From Aliarcobacter cibarius (GTDB taxonomy: Bacteria > Campylobacterota > Campylobacteria > Campylobacterales > Arcobacteraceae), in assembly GCF_013372265.1 (NCBI RefSeq), contig NZ_CP054051.1, positions 1,066,587-1,130,586 on the forward strand: a stretch of DNA of 64,000 nt. The letters run 5' to 3'. A program made the position numbers and the translations under genes. The notes under the pieces are model-generated. The model made no database searches, was not told the origin of the DNA, and saw only the letters and a list, made by a program, of their open reading frames with translations. Shown in pieces: positions 33,510 to 41,509 of this stretch. How positions within the stretch are numbered: the stretch's first letter is position 1; each line of letters opens with the position of its first letter.

Positions 33510-34073
33510 TTATTTTTCCCATTTTGCTTTTGGAGCTTCGTATTTTTTTATTTTTTCTATTATTTCATCTATATCATCACTTACAATAAGCATATCAACA
33601 AATCTTTTTGCAATAAATCCATTTTCAACACAAGAATATAAAAAGTCTATTAATTTGTCGTAGTATCCATTAATATTGAAAAAAATAGATGGTTTTTGAT
33701 GATAACCAATTTGTGCAGAAGATATTACGTCAAAAATTTCATCAAAAGTACCATAACCTCCAGGAAGAGCAATAAAAGCATCACTTAATTCTTCCATTTT
33801 TGTTTTTCTTTCACTTATCGTATGAACTTTATAAATTGTTGTAATATTTGTATTTTCTAGCTCTTTTCCTGCTAAATCATAAGTTATAACACCTATAACT
33901 TTGTTATTTAGTTTCAATGATTCATTTGAGATTATTCCCATAAGACCTTGTTTTGAGCCACCATAAACAATATTGATATTTTCAGATGCAAGTTTATGTG
34001 CAAGTTTTATAGTCATTTCTTGATAAATATCACCATTTCCGAATGCTGAGCCACAATATATTGCTACATTCAT
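33510..34073 (-). CDS. LOG family protein (TIGR00730 type)
   Basis: A 187-residue Rossmann-like protein with the family motif PGGYGTFDE (104-112). The GGS loop (YGGSKQGLMG, 37-46) binds the nucleotide phosphate. LOG proteins remove the ribose 5-phosphate from N6-modified AMP (cytokinin-type nucleotides) or act as general nucleotide-5'-monophosphate nucleosidases. Its ATG overlaps the RND gene stop by four bases. Why it sits in an envelope lipid operon is not clear. Confidence 0.9.
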   Translation of the reverse strand: MNVAIYCGSAFGNGDIYQEMTIKLAHKLASENINIVYGGSKQGLMGIISNESLKLNNKVIGVITYDLAGKELENTNITTIYKVHTISERKTKMEELSDAFIALPGGYGTFDEIFDVISSAQIGYHQKPSIFFNINGYYDKLIDFLYSCVENGFIAKRFVDMLIVSDDIDEIIEKIKKYEAPKAKWEK

Positions 34074-36556
34074 ATATTTTTCTCCTTTTTAAATGGTTTA
34101 AAAATAATAAGTAATCTTGGTAAAAGTAATAAATTAGCTATTAATACGCTTATCATTACCACAGCTGTTAAAAGTCCAAAATATATTGTAGGAACTAGAT
34201 TTGATAGCATTAAAATAGAAAAACCAATTACAATGATTATAGTTGTATGATACATAGGATGACCTACTGTATTTAATGCTTTATTTATTGAAATTGAATA
34301 GCTACCATGACTTTGTTTAAATTCAAAATCAAATCTATGCATAAAATGAATGGTATCATCAACAGCTATTCCTAGAGCAATAGCAGCAATGGTAATAGTC
34401 ATAATATCAAGAGGTATCTCTAGCCATCCCATAATACCAAAAACTAAAGATATAGGTATTAGATTGGTAATTAAAGCTATAATTACCATTTTTATATTTC
34501 TAAATAAAATTAAAAACATTATAGCTAGAACAATTAAAGAAGCACCAGCTGTTGCTATTTGAGAATCAAATAAAGATTGAAGCATATTATTATATAAAAT
34601 CATAAGATTTGTAAGCCTATATGTCGTTTCTTTATTTGTAATAATTTTTTCTAAATCATTATTTATTTTTCTTATTAGTTCATTTCTTCGCAAATTATCA
34701 TTTGAATCTATAATTCTAATATTGATTCTTGCTTCATTTGCTTCAAGATTTACATAAGGACTTAAGATTAATTTTTTATACTCTTCTGGTAGTTGAGTAT
34801 AAATTAGTGCAAGTGTAATTCCATCTAAATCTTGATTGTTATTTAAAGTTTTTCCAATTTTTAATAAAGTTGCTAAAGATTGAACATTTCCTATTTCAGG
34901 AATATTATCAAGATAATCATGGATTTTTGTTATTAATTCCATTTTATCTTGAGAAAACCAATATTGTTTATCATCATTTTTTAAAGCAAATTCATCTTCA
35001 AATTCATCAAAATTAGATTTTGTATTTGTGTTACTTTTTTCTTCAGATTTATTATCTTTAAACTTGATTATTATATCAAGAGGGGTTGTTCCACCTAGAT
35101 TTTCATCAATTACTTTCATACCTTTGTAAATCTCTGTATTAGATTTAAAATAGTTGATAAATGAATTTTCAACAAATATTTTAGAGCTTCCAATAACAGA
35201 AAAAATTGTAGTTAATATAGCAAGAATAATTATTTTGCCACCGTGATTTAAAACTATATTTGGTAATTTTGGAATGAATGAAATTAATTTATCTTTCTTT
35301 TCTATTTCTTCTTTTTTGCCAATTAATAATAAAAATATTGGAAAATATATAAAAGATAAAACTAAAGATATAAGTATTCCAACACTCATCATTAATCCTA
35401 AATTTATTACAGGTTCAATATTTGATAAAACTAAAGAAGAAAAACCTACAACAGTTGTTATTATTGCAAAAAAAGAAGGTATTAATTTTGATAAAACTGT
35501 ATTTATTGTAAGTTTATACTGGCTTGCTTTTTTATATTTAAAATATAATTCTTTATATCTTTCAACTAAGTGAACAACCACTGACATAGTAATTATTAGC
35601 TGAAGTGCAACAAAGTTTGATGAGATTACTGTAACTTCCCAATTAAATATACCTAAAATTCCAGCAGTTGATAAAATTGAAATAAAACAAATAAATAAAA
35701 CTATAAAAACCCATCTAAAGCTTTTGAAAATATAATATAAAACAAAAATAAATATAAAAATCAAACTAAAACCATAAACTATAAGGTCATTTTTTACAAA
35801 ATGAATAGCATCATTTGCTATCATATTAACCCCACCTAAAAATATTTTAGCATCACCTTCATAATTTTTTATGACATTTCTAATATTTTCAATATTTTTA
35901 CTTTCATTTTCTCTACTAACTTCTCTATATTCTTTAAACTCTAAATTATTTTTTTCTAATTCTTCTATCTCTTCTTTACTTAGAGCTTGAGTTTTTTGTT
36001 TTTCTAATAGTCTCTCTCTTTTTTCAATAAACTTAAAATATTTTTCATCATCTTTTAAATGAAGTATAATAGCTGTTGTTTTAAAATCCGAACTTACTAA
36101 AGCATTTTTATACAAAGGAGAGTTTAAAAATTCATTTTTTACTAAATCTTTGTCAAATTCTTTTGAACTTAAGCTATCAACACCAGCAACTAAGTCAGAT
36201 ATTGGTCTTATTGGTGACTGAAGTAGGGGAACTGTTAAAATTGAATCAACTTTTGCAATATTTTCTACTTTTAGAAAATCATTTGAAATATTTTTTATTT
36301 TTTCTAAAGTTTCTTTTTCTAAAAGTGCTTTATTTGGACTAAAGGTAACTACCAAGAAATTTGAGTTTTGATATTTTTTAAAACTTTCTCTAAAAAACTT
36401 AAGATCTTCATCATCTTCTAAGAGCAAAGTCTCTGCACTTGCATCAATTTGCATATTTTTAGCATTGTAAGATAAATAGCCTACAAAAAGAGAGGCTATT
36501 ATTAAAAATAAAACAGGATATTTAAAAATTAAAGTATCGTAAATTTTTTTATACAT
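34070..36556 (-). CDS. RND/MMPL-family exporter (HpnN-like lipid transporter)
   Basis: An 828-residue RND permease in two similar halves. Each half has a first membrane helix, a large periplasmic domain (about residues 40-240 and 445-640) and a cluster of five helices (about 245-410 and 650-820). Sterol-sensing/MMPL-type segments are visible, such as DIMTITIAAIALGIAVDDTIHFMHRF with conserved Asp residues that carry protons. No membrane-fusion or outer-membrane channel gene is adjacent. Instead mlaC and mlaA precede it, as in HpnN/HpnM pairs and in C. jejuni Cj1371-Cj1373. A lipid or phospholipid cargo is inferred. It overlaps the LOG gene by four bases. Confidence 0.88.
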   Translation of the reverse strand: MYKKIYDTLIFKYPVLFLIIASLFVGYLSYNAKNMQIDASAETLLLEDDEDLKFFRESFKKYQNSNFLVVTFSPNKALLEKETLEKIKNISNDFLKVENIAKVDSILTVPLLQSPIRPISDLVAGVDSLSSKEFDKDLVKNEFLNSPLYKNALVSSDFKTTAIILHLKDDEKYFKFIEKRERLLEKQKTQALSKEEIEELEKNNLEFKEYREVSRENESKNIENIRNVIKNYEGDAKIFLGGVNMIANDAIHFVKNDLIVYGFSLIFIFIFVLYYIFKSFRWVFIVLFICFISILSTAGILGIFNWEVTVISSNFVALQLIITMSVVVHLVERYKELYFKYKKASQYKLTINTVLSKLIPSFFAIITTVVGFSSLVLSNIEPVINLGLMMSVGILISLVLSFIYFPIFLLLIGKKEEIEKKDKLISFIPKLPNIVLNHGGKIIILAILTTIFSVIGSSKIFVENSFINYFKSNTEIYKGMKVIDENLGGTTPLDIIIKFKDNKSEEKSNTNTKSNFDEFEDEFALKNDDKQYWFSQDKMELITKIHDYLDNIPEIGNVQSLATLLKIGKTLNNNQDLDGITLALIYTQLPEEYKKLILSPYVNLEANEARINIRIIDSNDNLRRNELIRKINNDLEKIITNKETTYRLTNLMILYNNMLQSLFDSQIATAGASLIVLAIMFLILFRNIKMVIIALITNLIPISLVFGIMGWLEIPLDIMTITIAAIALGIAVDDTIHFMHRFDFEFKQSHGSYSISINKALNTVGHPMYHTTIIIVIGFSILMLSNLVPTIYFGLLTAVVMISVLIANLLLLPRLLIIFKPFKKEKNI

Positions 36557-36559
36557 AAA

Positions 36560-37141
36560 TTATTGATTTTTAAATTGTGCAAACATATCATCAAAAGATT
36601 TCTCTTTTAAAAGGCCAGAAAATTGTTGTCTGTATGTTTGAATAATACTAACACCAATTAAATCAACATCGTAGATATACCATTCTCCATTTTTTTCATA
36701 AAAATTGTAGTTTATACTATATGTTCCTTCTTTTCCTAAAAGTTCAGTTTTTAACTGAAGTCTAGTATTATTATAAGGATCAAGTGATAGTATTTTAACT
36801 TTTTGATCGTTGTATAATTCTAATTTATCACTATAAGATTTTTTTAATTTATCTTCAAAAGTTGCTGTGAACTCTTTTTGTTTTTCTTCACTAAGAGTCT
36901 CCCAAGAGTGCTTTCCTAAAGCAATTTTTGCCATAAGTTCAAAATCAAAAGTATCGTTTACAATACTTATAACTTGATTCTTTTTCTCTTCTTTTGATAA
37001 ACTTTTATTTTTTAATACTACTAATACATTATCAATTCTCTCAGCCATTTCACTTTGAATTTCTTCTTTTTTAAGTGCATAACTATTTGTTAATAAAATA
37101 GTTAGAATAATTGTAATTTTTAATAAATTGCTTTTAAACAT
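36560..37141 (-). CDS. mlaC: MlaC/Ttg2D-family periplasmic lipid-binding protein
   Basis: A 193-residue exported protein with a signal peptide (residues 1-22, ending NSYA). Its mature part has the MlaC pattern: helices near the start, DFELMAKIALGKHSWETLSEEKQKEF (about 67-92), a beta region, and an end WYIYDVDLIGVSIIQTYRQQF. MlaC carries phospholipids between the outer-membrane MlaA complex and the inner-membrane transporter. It sits between mlaA (4-base gap) and the RND gene (3-base gap). The usual MlaFEDB ABC genes are not in this cluster. Confidence 0.9.
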   Translation of the reverse strand: MFKSNLLKITIILTILLTNSYALKKEEIQSEMAERIDNVLVVLKNKSLSKEEKKNQVISIVNDTFDFELMAKIALGKHSWETLSEEKQKEFTATFEDKLKKSYSDKLELYNDQKVKILSLDPYNNTRLQLKTELLGKEGTYSINYNFYEKNGEWYIYDVDLIGVSIIQTYRQQFSGLLKEKSFDDMFAQFKNQ

Positions 37142-37145
37142 TTAT

Positions 37146-37892
37146 CTACTCCTGTATTTCTTTTTCTCTTTTTTGATTATACATATTTCGTAAATACGGA
37201 TATAAATCAATCGCATCGGCTTTAATTTTTTCATAAAAATCTGGATGGAAAGAGTACTCATTTGTTTTATATAAAATATCAATCCCCAATTCTTGTAAAT
37301 CATTTTGTGGAATTTTATATGGTATTGTATTGTGTGCTAATTGACTTGTTGGTGACAACGCAATATCTGCACTTAATCCTACAATATCTCTTAAATTTGA
37401 AGGTCCAAGTAATGGTAAAACAACATGAACTCCATCTCCAATTCCCCAGTGACCTAAAGTTTGTCCAAAATCTTCTCTATAAATTTTCATACCTAAAGTA
37501 TTTGTTGCTTGATCCATAAAACCACCAAGCCCCCATATAGTATTAACTACAAATCTTCCTAATTCTTTACTAGCATTTTCAAATTTAAATTGCAGAATAT
37601 TATTTGCAAATCTAATAGGAAACATTAAATTTGTGAAAAAATTATTTATTCCTGTTCTTGCAACTTCTGGTACTACATATGCATAACCTCTTGCAACTGG
37701 AGAAGCAACATTTGTATAAAAGCTATCATTAAAAGATGTCATTACTCTATTATAACCACTTAGTGGATCAAAAACTACACTTTGAGTTGATTTAAATTCA
37801 CTATCTATATCATCAGGAAAATCGCTTTCAGCAGCAAAGCTTGAAAGAGATATTGAAGTTATAAAGAATATGGTAAAAAGTACTTTTTTCAT
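37146..37892 (-). CDS. mlaA: MlaA/VacJ-family outer-membrane lipid asymmetry protein, no lipobox
   Basis: A 248-residue protein with the full VacJ domain: DPLSGYNRVMTSFNDSFY (about 41-58), ARTGINNFFTNLMFPIRFANNILQ, LGRFVVNTIWGLGGFMDQA and EDFGQTLGHWGIGDGVHVVLPLLGPSN. MlaA takes misplaced phospholipids from the outer leaflet. Most MlaA proteins are lipoproteins. Here the signal peptide (ending SLSSFAA) has no cysteine, so it should be cut by signal peptidase I and be soluble or inserted through its own helices. First gene of a four-gene operon. Confidence 0.93.
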   Translation of the reverse strand: MKKVLFTIFFITSISLSSFAAESDFPDDIDSEFKSTQSVVFDPLSGYNRVMTSFNDSFYTNVASPVARGYAYVVPEVARTGINNFFTNLMFPIRFANNILQFKFENASKELGRFVVNTIWGLGGFMDQATNTLGMKIYREDFGQTLGHWGIGDGVHVVLPLLGPSNLRDIVGLSADIALSPTSQLAHNTIPYKIPQNDLQELGIDILYKTNEYSFHPDFYEKIKADAIDLYPYLRNMYNQKREKEIQE

Positions 37893-38038
37893 AAAGATCC
37901 TTTAAAATAAAGCAAACATTATATTGAAAAATTCTTGCAGATTAACTTTAATAAGAAATTTATAAATAGATTTACCAAAAAATTATTAAAAAATTGCTAC
38001 AATATTGCTATTTTAAAATTACATTTTGGAGTTATTTT

Positions 38039-38749
38039 ATGGGTAGAGCTTTTGAATATAGAAAAGCAGCAAAAATGAAAAGATGGGGAAATATGTCAAG
38101 AGTATTTCCAAAATTGGCAAGAGCTATTGAGGTAGCAGCAAAAACTGGTGTTCCTGATCCTGAAATGAATTCAGCTTTAAGAACAGCTATTTTAAATGCA
38201 AAAGCTGAAAATATGCCAAAAGCAAATATTGATGCTGCAATAAAAAGAGCAACAGGTAAAGATGCAGCAAACTTTGCTGAAGTGAATTTTGAAGGAAAAG
38301 GTCCTCATGGTGTTTTGGTTTTCGTAGAAACAGCTACTGATAACAATACAAGAACAGTTGCAAATATTAAAATGTATTTTAATAAAACAGGTGGACAAGT
38401 TGTACCTACAGGTTCTTTAGAATTCTTTTTTGATAGAAAAGCTATTTTTGAATTCAATAAACCAAGTAATTATGAACTTGAAGATTTAGAAATGGAATTA
38501 ATAGATGCTGGTTTAGAAGAACTTGAAGAAGAAGATGGTGTTATTTTAGCTTATGCAAACTATACAGATTTTGGTAATATGAACAATAAATTTGAAGAAT
38601 TAGGAATTCAACTTACAAAAGCTGAGTTAAAAAGAATTCCAAATAATCCTCAAGAATTTACAGAAGCTCAACAAGAAGAAATAGGAAAGTTAATAGAAAA
38701 ACTTGAAGATGATGATGATGTTCAAGCAGTTTATACAAATATAGCTTAG
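38039..38749 (+). CDS. YebC/PmpR family protein
   Basis: A 236-residue protein. The start is ATG at 38039 with GGAG seven bases upstream, giving the conserved GRAFEYRKAAKMKRWGNMSR beginning; the ATG 15 codons upstream would add an unconserved tail. Three YebC domains are apparent: N-terminal helices (to about 80), then the beta region NFEGKGPHGVLVFVETATDNNTRTVANIK, and a C-terminal part ending DDDDVQAVYTNIA. Members act as DNA-binding regulators or, as shown more recently, as factors that relieve ribosome stalling. It lies 30 bases ahead of the coiled-coil/OmpA/GTPase module and might be cotranscribed. Confidence 0.93.
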   Translation: MGRAFEYRKAAKMKRWGNMSRVFPKLARAIEVAAKTGVPDPEMNSALRTAILNAKAENMPKANIDAAIKRATGKDAANFAEVNFEGKGPHGVLVFVETATDNNTRTVANIKMYFNKTGGQVVPTGSLEFFFDRKAIFEFNKPSNYELEDLEMELIDAGLEELEEEDGVILAYANYTDFGNMNNKFEELGIQLTKAELKRIPNNPQEFTEAQQEEIGKLIEKLEDDDDVQAVYTNIA

Positions 38750-38779
38750 TTAGTATTTAGTAATATTTTAGGAGGGCAT

Positions 38780-39352
38780 ATGCAAGAGAATAAGAAATTA
38801 TCAAGTGAAACAAGTGAATTAGGTAATGTTGATCAAATCAGGGAAATTTTATTTGGTTCTCAATCAAGAGAACTAAATAAAAGATTTGAAAAACTTGAAA
38901 TTGATATTAAAAGATCTTTTGATGATTTAAAGTCAAAAATTGAGTTTAGTCAAAAAGAGTTTAATCAAAAACTTGAAAATGAAGTTGAACTTATATCTAA
39001 AAGAATTAAGAATCTAACTACTGTTCAGCAAGATGAATTTGCTGATATAAAAGATAATAATTTAAAACAAGAAAAGAGATTTCAGCATAGTATTGATTTA
39101 CTAAATGATGAAATTGGTGTAAAAATTGAGCAATTAACAAAAGATCAAAACGATAGTAAAAAATCTTTAAGTGAAGAGCTAAATTTCTTAAAATTAGAGG
39201 TTTTTGAGTTTATTGAAGATAAATTAGCTCAAATGAACAATGTAAAACTTTCAAGAGATGATGCAGCAGAAATTATGATGGAAGCAGCTCTGAAAATTAA
39301 AGGGAATAATATTCAAAACCAGTTAAATCTAATCGAACAACCACAAGAGTAG
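38780..39352 (+). CDS. Coiled-coil protein of the OmpA-GTPase module (190 aa)
   Basis: A soluble, strongly helical protein. After a short head comes VDQIREILFGSQSRELNKRFEKLE (residues 17-40), a conserved head motif I recall from uncharacterised coiled-coil proteins encoded next to OmpA-type proteins and small GTPases. Heptad-patterned helices then run to about residue 150, and the tail LSRDDAAEIMMEAALKIKG (about 158-176) is a compact helical end. It probably forms long oligomers. It has a GGAGG ribosome site and is followed after 9 bases by the OmpA/BON membrane protein. It could be a scaffold between the GTPase and the membrane protein; this is inference from order. Confidence 0.75.
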   Translation: MQENKKLSSETSELGNVDQIREILFGSQSRELNKRFEKLEIDIKRSFDDLKSKIEFSQKEFNQKLENEVELISKRIKNLTTVQQDEFADIKDNNLKQEKRFQHSIDLLNDEIGVKIEQLTKDQNDSKKSLSEELNFLKLEVFEFIEDKLAQMNNVKLSRDDAAEIMMEAALKIKGNNIQNQLNLIEQPQE

Positions 39353-39361
39353 TTTTAAAAA

Positions 39362-40987
39362 ATGAATGAACTACAAAAATTGAAAGAGCTCTTATTAAAA
39401 AATGAGCTTGAAGATTTTGATGAATTAAAAAGCAATTTTAATAAGTTGGAATCGGAATTTAATAGTAGTGAACATATAAAAAATATTATATCACCAGTTG
39501 TTACAACGGCAATAAAAGATAATATTAAATCATCAAGAGATGATGTTGTTGATAGCTTATATCCTATTATTGGAAATATGATTACGAAATATGTCTCAAG
39601 AACATTTGAGGATATGATTAATTCTATTAATAATAAAATCAGAAATAAATTGTCTTTTAAAGTGATAAGTAGAAAAATTAGAGCAAAAGTACAAGGTATA
39701 AGTGAAACAGAACTTTTAATTAAAGAAAGTACAAAAGCTTATATAAAAACAATTTTTTTAATTGAAAAAAATAGTGGTATTGTATTGACTACTTTACAAA
39801 ATGAGAATAGTAAAATTAATGAACCAGAAATGGTTGCATCTATGCTTACGGCAATAAGAAGCTTTGTAAATGATTGGGTAGATAAAAATGAAGAAAATAA
39901 AGAACTAAATATTATTGACTATGGTGGAAGTAAAATAGTTATAGAAAGTAGTACTAGTTGTTATTTGGCTGCTATTATTGATGGAGTTGTTTCAAACGAT
40001 ACTTACAGAAAAATTGAAGATATATTATCTTTGATTGTTTCGCAATATGGAAGTAAAATAAGAGATTTTAATGGGGATCTTGAAAGTTTACCTATTGATG
40101 AATTTAACAATATGCTACTACCTCTATTAAGCCATAAAGAATTCATAGAAAAAAATGAAAAAATCCATCCTATAATATATATTTTTCCTGTAGTTTTATT
40201 ATTAGTTATTTCATATTTTTCTTATAGTTATATTATTGATAGAAATTTAGAAAAAAAAGCCAATGAAATTCTTTTTAAAAATTCATCTTTAACTATTTAT
40301 AGGTTAGAAGTTACTGTTGAAAATAAAAATATTTTTGTAAATGGAGTTGTTCCAAATGCAATTTATAAAGATATGGCATTTAATGATTTAAAAGAATTAG
40401 AAGAGGTAAAAAGTATAAAAAATAATGTTCAAGTTGTAAATTTAAATACACCAAAAGACATTTATGACAAAATAACTTATTTAAGAATGGCACTAAACCA
40501 AAAAGATGGTAATAAAATAGAGTATAATTATGATTATCCAAATTTAAAAATTTTTGGATCAGTTATTAGTAGGGCAGAAAGAAAATATGTTGAAAATCAA
40601 TTTTCTTTAGTTGAAGGACTTGAAAAAATCAATTTTGATATAAAAATTGTACCTCCAAATATAGATGAATCTATACATTTTGATCAAAATTCAGCTGAGA
40701 TTTTGACAAATCAGGAATATAAGCTTATAAATATTATAAATTTACTTCATAAATTAGATGATGATTTAGTTTTAGAAATTTATGCTTTTAGAGATTTTAC
40801 AGGAACTCAAGAAAGAAATGAAACTTTGGTTCATGAAAGAGCAAAAGCTGTAATGAAATATTTGAAATTAAAAGGAAACGTTACTCAAAAGTTAGTAGAT
40901 ATAGGAAGAAATGAAATTCCTAAAGATATAGATGAAAGTGAATATCCAGAACAGGGTCGAAAAGTAATATTTAAATGGAAAAAGTAG
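39362..40987 (+). CDS. Membrane protein: cytoplasmic roadblock/longin-like domain, TM helix, BON-like repeats, OmpA C-terminal domain
   Basis: A 541-residue transmembrane linker. Residues 45-110 are helical (SLYPIIGNMITKYV and onward). Residues 125-240 show alternating strands and helices (IFLIEKNSGIVLTTLQ, MVASMLTAIRSFV, IDYGGSKIVIESS, CYLAAIIDG, FNGDL) like the roadblock/longin platforms used by small GTPases. One membrane helix follows at 270-292. Two BON-like segments lie at about 310-360 and 370-430, and an OmpA-like peptidoglycan-binding domain at about 437-541 (FTGTQERNETLVHERAKAVMKYL, ending QGRKVIF). The N-terminus is thus cytoplasmic and the C-terminus periplasmic. It is directly upstream of the GTPase gene (6 bases). 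The roadblock call is pattern-based. Confidence 0.8.
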   Translation: MNELQKLKELLLKNELEDFDELKSNFNKLESEFNSSEHIKNIISPVVTTAIKDNIKSSRDDVVDSLYPIIGNMITKYVSRTFEDMINSINNKIRNKLSFKVISRKIRAKVQGISETELLIKESTKAYIKTIFLIEKNSGIVLTTLQNENSKINEPEMVASMLTAIRSFVNDWVDKNEENKELNIIDYGGSKIVIESSTSCYLAAIIDGVVSNDTYRKIEDILSLIVSQYGSKIRDFNGDLESLPIDEFNNMLLPLLSHKEFIEKNEKIHPIIYIFPVVLLLVISYFSYSYIIDRNLEKKANEILFKNSSLTIYRLEVTVENKNIFVNGVVPNAIYKDMAFNDLKELEEVKSIKNNVQVVNLNTPKDIYDKITYLRMALNQKDGNKIEYNYDYPNLKIFGSVISRAERKYVENQFSLVEGLEKINFDIKIVPPNIDESIHFDQNSAEILTNQEYKLINIINLLHKLDDDLVLEIYAFRDFTGTQERNETLVHERAKAVMKYLKLKGNVTQKLVDIGRNEIPKDIDESEYPEQGRKVIFKWKK

Positions 40988-40993
40988 GTTTTC

Positions 40994-41509
40994 ATGTTTA
41001 GTTATAAAATAGTATTAGTAGGTGATTTTGGTACTGGTAAAACAAGTCTTATTAGAAGATTTGTAAATAATAGTTTTAGTGAAGATTATAAAAGTAGTAT
41101 AGGGGTAACTATCTCTAAAAAAATATTAAAAACAGATATAGATAATAAAATATATGAAACAACAATTATGATTTGGGATATAGAGGGAAGAACAGAATTT
41201 AAACCTATATTTAGTCATCATCTAAATGGTTCAAAGGCATTTATTATTGTTGCTGATATAACAAGAATTGAAAGTATTAATTCAATAACTGAACATATAG
41301 AAGTATGTCAAAAAATAGCTGTAAATTCACCAATATTTATAGCTTTTAACAAAAGTGATATGGAGCACGATGATATAGATATTTATAAGTATAAAAATTT
41401 ATCTTCAAATATAATTGATATTTTTAAGACTTCTGCAAAAGATAATATCTCAGTTAATGAGATTTTTGAAGTTTTAAACTCTCAAGTAATAAAAAGTAGC
41501 TTACAATGA
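40994..41509 (+). CDS. Ras/Rab-like small GTPase (171 aa)
   Basis: A single-domain GTPase close to Rab/Ras in order: G1 GDFGTGKTS (10-18), G2 region KSSIGVTISKK (33-43), G3 WDIEGRTEF (61-69), G4 FNKSD (near 118) and G5 TSAKDN. The switch regions differ from the eukaryotic consensus: the G2 Thr is Ser35 and the catalytic Gln after DxxG is Arg66. No lipidation motif is seen at the C-terminus. Such bacterial Ras-like GTPases are rare and mostly unstudied apart from MglA in cell polarity. The gene overlaps the GGDEF gene by four bases and follows the OmpA-type protein by six. Confidence 0.88.
   Translation: MFSYKIVLVGDFGTGKTSLIRRFVNNSFSEDYKSSIGVTISKKILKTDIDNKIYETTIMIWDIEGRTEFKPIFSHHLNGSKAFIIVADITRIESINSITEHIEVCQKIAVNSPIFIAFNKSDMEHDDIDIYKYKNLSSNIIDIFKTSAKDNISVNEIFEVLNSQVIKSSLQ

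Noticed and set aside
33347-36550. Short reading frames on the plus strand inside the RND gene
   Set aside because: They are antisense shadows with no ribosome sites and low-complexity Ile/Lys/Thr content that mirrors the coding strand.
37994-38038. Upstream ATG for the YebC family gene
   Set aside because: The added 15 residues (LQYCYFKITFWSYF) are unlike the family and lie in the promoter and ribosome-site region; ATG 38039 gives the conserved start.
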